20,531 bases of DNA from Solirubrobacteraceae bacterium (lineage in GTDB: Bacteria > Actinomycetota > Thermoleophilia > Solirubrobacterales > Solirubrobacteraceae): assembly GCA_025935735.1 (NCBI GenBank), contig JAICUS010000031.1, positions 1-20,531 of the forward strand. The letters are read 5' to 3'. A model generated the notes under the pieces. It searched no databases and had not been told where the DNA came from. It saw only the letters and a program-made list of their open reading frames with translations. This document shows positions 15,722 through 20,531 of the stretch, in pieces. Within the stretch, counting starts at the first letter, position 1; each line of letters begins with the position of its first letter. Position numbers and translations under genes: made by a program.

Positions 15722-16513
15722 CTACTCGCTCGTGTGCCCGAGGATGAGCTGAGCCGTCTCCAGCGGCACGTCGAGCTGCGGCGCGTGGCCGACGCCGTCG
15801 AGGATCACCCAGTCGGCGTGGGGCAGCCAGTCGTTCGCGTAACGGGCGGCGGCGGACGGCCAGGGCAGCAGCGCGTCCGCGGTGCCCCAGACGATCCGGA
15901 CGGGGCAGGCGATGTGCTCGGCGTCGAGCTGCCACGGGCGGCTGCGGGCGTGCTCGATCAGCCGCAGGGCGCCGGGCGCGGCGGCGGCGGCGGCGCGGAG
16001 CTGGTGGGCCAGCAGCTCGGCGGGGATGTGCTCGTGGTTGACGGTCAGCAGGCGGGTGGCCCGGCGGCGGCCCTCGGGCGTGCTCGTGAGCGTCACGGCG
16101 TATGGCGCGGCCTGTTTCAACTGCCCGACGAGCTCCCTCTGGAAGGTCAGCAGGTCCCGGTAGGCGTCGTCGGCCCAGCCGCCGGCCGGCGCGAGTGCGA
16201 CGACGCTGCGGGCCCGGCCGCGGGCGGCGAGCTGGAGGGCGACGAAGCCGCCGAGGCTGTTGCCGGCGATGTGCGCGGTGGCGAACCCGGCCTCGTCCAT
16301 CGCGCGTTCCACGTGGTCGGCCAGCGTCGTGTCGGCGATGGTGTCGTCGACCGCCGGGCCGCCCGCGTGACCGGCCAGCGTCGGGGCGAGCACGTCATGG
16401 CGTCGCTCCAGCGCCGGCAGCACGAGCTCCCACGTCCGCCAGGTGTCCACGAAGCCGTGCAGGAGCACGAGCGGCGGCCCCGCGCCGCCGCGGTGGACCG
16501 GCGTGAACGGCAT
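15722..16513 (-). CDS. Alpha/beta hydrolase
   Basis: A 263-residue single-domain hydrolase with a complete catalytic triad: the nucleophile Ser86 in AGNSLGGF, an acid near Asp213 in VWGTADALLP, and His243 in GVGHAPQLDVP. The oxyanion region is VLLHGFVDTWRTW. A helical lid covers roughly 120-190. It probably cleaves an ester, lactone or thioester and may release the acid handled by the rest of the operon. It is the first gene of the five-gene minus-strand unit. The start codon lies 30 bp from the divergent repressor gene, and a palindrome in that gap overlaps its likely promoter. The ATG at 16513 gives the standard N-terminus; no ribosome site is seen, so the leader may be very short. Confidence 0.92.
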   Translation of the reverse strand: MPFTPVHRGGAGPPLVLLHGFVDTWRTWELVLPALERRHDVLAPTLAGHAGGPAVDDTIADTTLADHVERAMDEAGFATAHIAGNSLGGFVALQLAARGRARSVVALAPAGGWADDAYRDLLTFQRELVGQLKQAAPYAVTLTSTPEGRRRATRLLTVNHEHIPAELLAHQLRAAAAAAPGALRLIEHARSRPWQLDAEHIACPVRIVWGTADALLPWPSAAARYANDWLPHADWVILDGVGHAPQLDVPLETAQLILGHTSE

Positions 16514-16527
16514 GGCCGCGCGGACGC

Positions 16528-16547
16528 TACTACGCTTGGTCGTATGA
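16528..16547. promoter_or_regulatory. Putative BlaI-type operator at the divergent blaI / acyl-operon promoter
   Basis: TACTAC-N8-GTATGA (16528-16547) is an imperfect dyad in which the core TACG and CGTA pair perfectly. It overlaps the repressor ATG (16544-16546) and fills most of the 30-bp gap between two divergent genes. TACGCT (16531-16536) fits a -10 element for a leaderless repressor message, and TAGTAG on the minus strand could serve the acyl operon. The geometry equals that of the two dyads at 17849-17889. Confidence 0.6.
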
Positions 16548-16927
16548 GCGAGGGCGTGCCGCCGGCGGTCCAGGGCCTCGAGGCGGAGGCGCTCGATTCC
16601 GTGTGGGACCTCGGCGAGGCGTCGGTGCGCGAGGTGATGGAGCGGCTCAATGCGAACGCTTCCGCGCCACGTGCGTACACGACTTACATGACCACGCTCG
16701 CCCGCCTGGACGCCAAGGGCCTGCTGACCCGCCGGCGCGAGGGCAAGACCGACTTCTACCGCGCCGCCCACACGCGCGAGGAGTACGCCGACCTCCGCGC
16801 CCGCGCCGAGGTCGACGAGCTGGTCGACTCCTTCGGCGACGTCGCGCTCGGCCACTTCGCCCGCCAGATCGCCCAGCTCGACCCCGAGCGCCGCGCCGCG
16901 CTCGAGCGCCTCGCCCGTGGCGACTGA
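16544..16927 (+). CDS. BlaI/MecI/CopY-family transcriptional repressor
   Basis: A 127-residue winged-helix repressor of family length. The DNA-binding domain (about 8-80) shows LEAEALDSVWDLGEASVREVMERL, then the recognition region RAYTTYMTTLARLDAKGLLTRRREGKTDFYRA, which parallels the YTTVxTxLxRLxxKGxLxRxxxGR pattern of BlaI. The C-terminal dimerisation helices (about 85-125) follow. In the family, a membrane M56 protease triggers cleavage of the dimerisation part and lifts repression. The ATG at 16544 is the first start giving the family N-terminus. It sits inside a dyad, so the repressor probably controls itself. Its 3' end overlaps the M56 gene by 11 bp. There is no beta-lactamase nearby. 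Confidence 0.93.
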   Translation: MSEGVPPAVQGLEAEALDSVWDLGEASVREVMERLNANASAPRAYTTYMTTLARLDAKGLLTRRREGKTDFYRAAHTREEYADLRARAEVDELVDSFGDVALGHFARQIAQLDPERRAALERLARGD

Positions 16928-17846
16928 GACGCTCGCGCCGCCGGCGCCGCCCCTCGCGCCCGCGGCCGGCCGCCGCGTCTTCGCCCTGCAGCTCGCGCTC
17001 GGCGCGGCCGGGGTCGCCGCGTGCGCGCTGGCGGTCGCCGCCGGCGTCAGCGCCGTGCACGTCGCGCCGGCGGCCGCGCACCGCCTCGACCTCGCCGGCT
17101 TGCGGCTCACCTACCCCGCGGTCAACGTCGCCGCGGCGCTGCTGCTCGCGCAGGCGGCGCTGGGCGCGGCCGTGCTGATCGTGGCCGTCCGGATGGCCTG
17201 GCGCCAGCTGCACGGGCACCGGCGGCTGGTGCGCACGCTGCCGGTGCGCGGGCCGCTGCCGGGTCACCCGGGGGTCTCGCTGGTCGAGGCCCGCGCGCCG
17301 CTGGCGTTCTGCGCCGGCTGGCTGCGGCCGCGGGTGTACGTCTCGACCGCCGCGGTGGAGCGGCTCTCCGGCGACGAGCTGCGCGCCGTGCTGGCGCACG
17401 AGCACCACCACCGGGCGCTGCGGGACCCGCTGCGGATCGCCGTCGGCCGCGTGCTCGGCCAGGCGCTGTTCTTCCTGCCGGCGCTGGCGCCGCTGGGCGA
17501 GCGCTACGGCGACGTCGCCGAGCTGCGGGCCGACCGGGCCGCGGTCGCCACCGGAGGCGTCGCGCCGCTGGCCTCGGCGATGCTGAGCTTCGCCGACGGG
17601 ATCGCGCCCGAGCGGGTCGACGCGCTGCTCGGCCGGGCGCCGGAGTGGCGCCTGCCGTGGCTGCCGCTGGTGCTCGGGCTGGCGGCGCTGGCCGTCCCCG
17701 CCGGGCTGGCCTGGCGCGCCGCCGGCGCGTCGGTGCAGGCGACGCTCAACCTGCCGCTGGTCTCCTCTCAGCCGTGCGTGATCGTCCTCGCGCTCGTGCC
17801 GGTGCTCGCCTGCCTCGCCGGCGTCATCGGTCGCCGCCGGGCTTGA
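16917..17846 (+). CDS. M56-family (BlaR1-like) membrane metalloprotease without a penicillin-sensor domain
   Basis: A 309-residue polytopic protein with hydrophobic segments near 20-46, 70-92, 175-192, 228-248 and 280-304. The protease site is HEHHH (His161-Glu162-His165, an HExxH) in VLAHEHHHRALRDP, with a downstream ELRADRAA carrying the probable third zinc ligand Glu202 and Asp206. LAFCAGWLRPRVYVST before it is typical of M56 proteins. Unlike staphylococcal BlaR1/MecR1 it stops after the last membrane segment and has no C-terminal penicillin-binding domain, so the signal is probably not a bound beta-lactam. It likely cleaves, or triggers cleavage of, the repressor encoded just upstream. 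The GTG at 16917 overlaps the repressor end by 11 bp. Its stop codon lies within the -35-like element of the next promoter. Confidence 0.92.
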   Translation: MATETLAPPAPPLAPAAGRRVFALQLALGAAGVAACALAVAAGVSAVHVAPAAAHRLDLAGLRLTYPAVNVAAALLLAQAALGAAVLIVAVRMAWRQLHGHRRLVRTLPVRGPLPGHPGVSLVEARAPLAFCAGWLRPRVYVSTAAVERLSGDELRAVLAHEHHHRALRDPLRIAVGRVLGQALFFLPALAPLGERYGDVAELRADRAAVATGGVAPLASAMLSFADGIAPERVDALLGRAPEWRLPWLPLVLGLAALAVPAGLAWRAAGASVQATLNLPLVSSQPCVIVLALVPVLACLAGVIGRRRA

Positions 17847-17872
17847 CCTACTACCGCCTGTCGTAGTATTAC
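17843..17872 (+). promoter_or_regulatory. Candidate promoter of the haloperoxidase-like gene
   Basis: TTGACC (17843-17848) is a good -35 hexamer overlapping the protease stop codon. Two -10 choices follow: TAGTAT (17864-17869, 15-bp spacer) and TATTAC (17867-17872, 18-bp spacer), each matching 4 of 6 consensus bases. Two palindromes cover the spacer, the -10 and the expected start point. Confidence 0.5.
17849..17868. promoter_or_regulatory. Putative BlaI-type operator 1 upstream of the haloperoxidase-like gene
   Basis: TACTAC (17849-17854) and GTAGTA (17863-17868) are a perfect 6-bp inverted repeat with an 8-bp spacer. The dyad begins directly after the -35-like TTGACC, so a bound repressor would block RNA polymerase. 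Half-site and spacing match the dyad at the repressor's own promoter. Confidence 0.65.
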
Positions 17873-17889
17873 TACGCACGGTAGTAGTC
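17870..17889. promoter_or_regulatory. Putative BlaI-type operator 2, 21 bp downstream of operator 1
   Basis: TACTAC (17870-17875) and GTAGTC (17884-17889) pair at 5 of 6 positions with the same 8-bp spacer. A perfect GTAGTA also occurs with a 5-bp spacer (17881-17886), because the right arm is a GTA repeat. Start-to-start distance from operator 1 is 21 bp, two helical turns, which would place two dimers on the same DNA face. Confidence 0.58.
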
Positions 17890-17914
17890 CTCCCCATCCC
17901 CAAAGGTGATCCCG

Positions 17915-19141
17915 ATGAAGCGAATGCTCTGCATCGCCGCCGTCGCCTGCGCCGCGTTGGCCGCCGTTCCCGCGGCCAGCCGCGCCGCGCAGGCTCCGCG
18001 GCCGGCGAGCCCCGTGGTCGAGTGGAACCAGTTCCTGCTCGACCTGCAGGCCACGCCCGGCGACCAGCCGGCGACCATCCAGCCGACGTACGACCTCGCG
18101 GTGATGCACGCCGCGGTCTACGACGCGGTGGCCTCGATCGACGGCGGCGCGCCGTATCTCCTGCACATCCCCGCCCCGCGCCGCGCCTCGGACGCGGCCG
18201 CGGCCGACACCGCCGCCCACGACACGCTGGTGGCGCTCTACCCCGGCCTGCGGGCGACGATCGACGCGGAGTACGCGACCACGCTCGGCCAGGTCCGCGG
18301 CGGGCTCTCGCGCGCCGAGGGCGTGCTCGTCGGCCGGCTCGCCGCCGCGGTCGCGCTGCGGGCCCGGGCGCACGACGGCTCCGACGCGCCGGCGGTCCCG
18401 TTCACGCCCGGCACCCAGCCCGGCGACTACCAGCTGACGCCGCCCGGGTTCGCCCAGCCGGTGTTCACCCAGTGGGCGGGCGTGCGCACGTTCGTCCTGC
18501 GCCGGGCGAGCCAGTTCCGCCCGCCGGCGCCGCCCGCGCTCAGCAGCACGAAGTACGCCGCGACCATCGCCGAGGTGCAGGCGCTCGGGCCGGCCACCGG
18601 CTCGACCCGCACGGCCGACCAGACGCAGATCGGCCTGTTCTGGAACCCGCCGATCTGGGCGGCCTGGAACCGGATCGCCCAGACCGCGGCGCTCGGCCAC
18701 CGCGGCGACCTGCTCAGCGACGCGCGGACGTTCGCGGCGCTGAACCTCACGTTCGCCGACTCCGTGATCGCGTTCTACGACGCCAAGTACACCTACCGCT
18801 TCTGGCGGCCGGTGACCGCGATCCGCGCGACGAGCGACCCGGCGTGGACGCCGCTGTCGAACACTGCGCCGGACCCGTCGTATCCGGGGGCGCACGGAAC
18901 GATCGCCGCCGCCGGCGCCGACGTGCTGGCCGCGCTGTACGGCAACGACTTCGCGTTCGACCTGGGCTCGACCGCGCTCCCGGGCGTGGAGCGCTCGTTC
19001 ACGAGCTTCTCCGAGGCGGCCGAGGAGGCGAGCGTGAGCCGCATCTACAACGGCAACCACACGCGGGTCGACCAGGTGGCCGGCGAGAACCTCGGCCACG
19101 ACGTCGCGGGGTTCGTGCTCGGGCACGCGTTCCGCCGCTGA
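17915..19141 (+). CDS. Secreted vanadium-dependent haloperoxidase-like / PAP2-superfamily protein
   Basis: A 408-residue protein with a Sec signal peptide (MKRMLCIAAVACAALAAVPA, cleavage near SRA or AQA). The C-terminal half holds the vanadate/phosphate pocket: Lys291 and Arg298 in KYTYRFWRP, His327 in PSYPGAHG, and Arg376 plus His382 in SRIYNGNH. These have the K-x6-R and R-x5-H spacing of fungal chloroperoxidase (K353/R360, R490/H496). The central PSGH box is altered: the Ser-Gly pair is Gly325-Ala326. It may be a haloperoxidase or an acid-phosphatase-like enzyme acting outside the membrane. The ATG at 17915 is chosen over an in-frame GTG at 17906 because AAAGGTGA (17902-17909) is a well-placed ribosome site. 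Two dyads sit over its promoter. Confidence 0.88.
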   Translation: MKRMLCIAAVACAALAAVPAASRAAQAPRPASPVVEWNQFLLDLQATPGDQPATIQPTYDLAVMHAAVYDAVASIDGGAPYLLHIPAPRRASDAAAADTAAHDTLVALYPGLRATIDAEYATTLGQVRGGLSRAEGVLVGRLAAAVALRARAHDGSDAPAVPFTPGTQPGDYQLTPPGFAQPVFTQWAGVRTFVLRRASQFRPPAPPALSSTKYAATIAEVQALGPATGSTRTADQTQIGLFWNPPIWAAWNRIAQTAALGHRGDLLSDARTFAALNLTFADSVIAFYDAKYTYRFWRPVTAIRATSDPAWTPLSNTAPDPSYPGAHGTIAAAGADVLAALYGNDFAFDLGSTALPGVERSFTSFSEAAEEASVSRIYNGNHTRVDQVAGENLGHDVAGFVLGHAFRR

Positions 19142-19145
19142 ACCG

Positions 19146-19560
19146 GTGCGGATGCTGATCGTCGCCGCCGTGGCGGCGCTGGCGGTGCTGGTCGCCGTCG
19201 CGCCCCACGGGACGGCGACGGCCGGCGTCGGCCTGCAGGCGGGGCCCGGCGGGCGTCGGCATCGACCCCGCCGGCGGCCTGCTCGCGCCGCTGCACACGC
19301 ACGACGCGAGCGGGATCGTCCACGTCGAGGCGGACCGGCCGTTCGCGTTCACGCTCGGCCAGTTCTTCGCGGTCTGGGGCGTGCGGTTCAGCCGCGCGCA
19401 CCTCGGCGGCTACGGCGCGCCGCGCGTCTACGTCGACGGCCGGCCCGTCCGCGATCCAGCTGCCCACGTCCTGCGCGCGCATGACCGGATCGTGGTCGGC
19501 ATCGGGCCGCCGGGCTCGTTCCCGACGCGGGACCCCGAGCCGTTCCCGGCCGGGCTGTGA
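19146..19560 (+). pseudogene. Small secreted protein with an apparent frameshift
   Basis: The first part, starting at GTG 19146 or ATG 19152, encodes a signal peptide (MLIVAAVAALAVLVAVAPHG) and then turns into Arg-rich nonsense near 19254. One frame over, from about 19252, the DNA encodes a coherent domain: VGIDPAGGLLAPLHTHDASG, VHVEADRPFAFTLGQFFAVW, YVDGRPVRD and HDRIVVGIGPPG, ending at the TGA at 19558. That second frame has no start of its own, because a TGA lies at 19156 in it. Dropping one G in the GGG at 19251-19253 would join the parts as PGG-VGID. The HTHDxSG...LGQFFxxWG pattern recalls small unnamed exported actinobacterial proteins. It may be a real frameshift or an assembly error. 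It starts 4 bp after the haloperoxidase-like gene. Confidence 0.68.
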
Positions 19561-19564
19561 CGCC

Positions 19565-20531
19565 TCAGATCTGCGCGCGGCGGTAGCTCGTGTGGGCGTA
19601 GCGGCGCAGCAGCGGGTCGAGGCGGTCCAGCGCCGCCTGCTTGAGCCGCCCCACCCGCGCCAGGTCGCCCGCCGAGCAGCTCGCCTTGCAGGTCCGGTTC
19701 TGGCGCAGCGCCTCGTCCACCGCCGCTTTGAAGTCGACGAGGCCCGCGCGCAGCGCCGGGCTGGTCGCGCGCGCCCGCAGCCGTTCGATCCGGCGCGCCA
19801 GGCGCGCCCGGTTCGCGGCGGCCGCGGCGAAGTTCCCCTTCACCGCCGCCGCACGTCCGCGCTCGGACATCCGCATCAGCGAGTCGAGCGTCCGGACCTC
19901 CGTCGCGAGGCTCGCCCCGCGCGGCGGCGTCTGCGTCTTTGTGGGCGTCGGGGTCGCCGTCGCCGTCGCGGCGCGCGCGGCGTCCCCGCTCGCGTTGTGC
20001 TCGGCGCCCCGAGGGATGAGCGCCAGCCCGAGCCCGATCGCCACGATCGCCAGCACCACCCCACCGATCGCGAGCGGCCGGCCACCGAACCGCGGCGGCC
20101 GCGCCGCCGGTGCGGGCGGAGGGGCCATGTCGGCCGGCGGCGCCGCGGGCTCCCGCGAGGCCGGAACGGGCGCGGGCACGGGCTCCGGGGGCGGAGCCTT
20201 CGCAGGCGGCGGCGAGGGCGGGGGCACCGCGGGCCGCACCGCCGACACCGGCGGCCACACCGTCGCATACCCGGGAGGCGGCGCGGCCTCTTGCTCCGCC
20301 GGAGCGGCCGAAGGCACCGCGCGCGGCGACCCGGTTTCGGCGGCCACCGGAGTGTCGACCGCGAAGAGCGAGACGAAGCGCCGCCCCCCACGAGGCTCGG
20401 CTGGTGACGACTCGGTGCCCCGGGATGAGGCGGGCACTGAGGGAGGCGGAGGGGGCGGCGCGGCCGCGGCGGCCGGCGCGGGCGGCGCGGCCGCGGCGGG
20501 CGGAGGGGGCGGCGCCGCTGTCCGGGATGGA
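19565..20531 (-). CDS. Pro/Ala-rich single-span membrane protein, 5'-truncated, function unknown
   Basis: The frame is open from the window edge (20530) to the TGA at 19565, so the N-terminus is missing; a GTG at 20437 is in frame but the Pro/Ala-rich coding continues upstream of it. The visible order is a low-complexity Pro/Ala segment, a Pro-rich cytoplasmic linker, one transmembrane helix (LAIGGVVLAIVAIGLGLAL), a Thr/Pro-rich stalk (ATATATPTPTKTQTPP), and a helical external domain of about 110 residues rich in Arg and Ala. That domain contains a Cys pair (RTCKASC) that could form a disulfide. The layout resembles actinobacterial proteins with an N-terminal cytoplasmic domain tied by a Pro-rich linker to an exported region. 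No enzyme motif is visible. Confidence 0.7.
   Translation of the reverse strand, partial: PSRTAAPPPPPAAAAPPAPAAAAAPPPPPPSVPASSRGTESSPAEPRGGRRFVSLFAVDTPVAAETGSPRAVPSAAPAEQEAAPPPGYATVWPPVSAVRPAVPPPSPPPAKAPPPEPVPAPVPASREPAAPPADMAPPPAPAARPPRFGGRPLAIGGVVLAIVAIGLGLALIPRGAEHNASGDAARAATATATPTPTKTQTPPRGASLATEVRTLDSLMRMSERGRAAAVKGNFAAAAANRARLARRIERLRARATSPALRAGLVDFKAAVDEALRQNRTCKASCSAGDLARVGRLKQAALDRLDPLLRRYAHTSYRRAQI
20445..20518. repeat. 27-bp-period GC-rich coding repeat
   Basis: A 20-bp block (20453-20472) recurs identically at 20480-20499, a 27-bp period. A second block at 20445-20461 recurs at 20499-20515, 54 bp (two periods) away. The period is nine codons, so length changes keep the frame. On the minus strand it encodes alternating Pro and Ala runs of the truncated membrane protein. 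Confidence 0.7.

Noticed and set aside
16528..16547. Reading the BlaI-M56 pair as a beta-lactam resistance locus
   Set aside because: No beta-lactamase or penicillin-binding protein is present and the M56 protein has no sensor domain. The sites point instead to the haloperoxidase-like gene and possibly the acyl operon.
17906..17914. GTG start for the haloperoxidase-like gene nine bases upstream of the ATG
   Set aside because: The GTG lies inside the AAAGGTGA ribosome-binding sequence, which is correctly spaced for the ATG at 17915. The signal peptide starts naturally at MKRM.
20438..20531. GC-rich repeats at the window end as a mobile-element end or CRISPR
   Set aside because: The repeats are in frame, have no spacers or terminal inverted repeats, and encode the Pro/Ala linker of the minus-strand protein.

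Overview
The window is 20.5 kb of very GC-rich, gene-dense actinobacterial DNA. The F420-type oxidoreductase families, the group III truncated haemoglobin, the ferritin-loaded encapsulin, the GTG starts and several starts that look leaderless would fit a Thermoleophilia / Solirubrobacterales-like soil actinobacterium. That placement is an inference from style and gene content; there is no rRNA or other phylogenetic marker. No tRNA, rRNA, CRISPR array, insertion sequence or phage gene was seen. No gap between genes exceeds about 70 bp.

Layout. (1) 2-4620, plus strand: the C-terminal part of an NrfD-type membrane subunit, an OmpR-type response regulator and sensor kinase pair with a tandem 11-bp repeat in front, then prephenate dehydratase and prephenate dehydrogenase (Phe/Tyr synthesis). 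(2) 7477-4604, minus strand: a tightly packed four-gene unit of LLM-class oxidoreductase, hotdog thioesterase-like protein, encapsulated ferritin with a C-terminal targeting tail, and the encapsulin shell. This is an iron-storage nanocompartment. (3) 7539-8344, plus, divergent from unit 2: a Ddn-like F420 oxidoreductase overlapping a group III truncated haemoglobin by 4 bp. (4) 8393-11231, plus: a full-length PAS-GGDEF-EAL c-di-GMP protein and a small secreted protein of unknown function. (5) 16513-11238, minus: a five-gene acyl-CoA operon (alpha/beta hydrolase, SDR, acyl-CoA dehydrogenase, zinc-free MDR reductase, acyl-CoA synthetase). (6) 16544-19560, plus: a BlaI-type repressor, an M56 (BlaR1-like) membrane protease lacking a penicillin sensor domain, a secreted vanadium-haloperoxidase-like protein, and a frameshifted small secreted protein. 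(7) 20531-19565, minus: a Pro/Ala-rich single-span membrane protein cut by the window end.

The strongest non-routine signal is a set of three 20-bp dyads of the form TACTAC-N8-GTA(G/T)-like. One overlaps the blaI start codon inside the 30-bp gap it shares with the divergent acyl-CoA operon. Two sit exactly 21 bp apart over the apparent promoter of the haloperoxidase-like gene. Together they suggest a BlaI/M56 signalling circuit that controls a secreted PAP2/haloperoxidase enzyme, and perhaps lipid catabolism, rather than a beta-lactamase. The second point of interest is the encapsulin/EncFtn cassette in one transcription unit with an LLM oxidoreductase and a thioesterase, back to back with an F420 reductase/haemoglobin pair.
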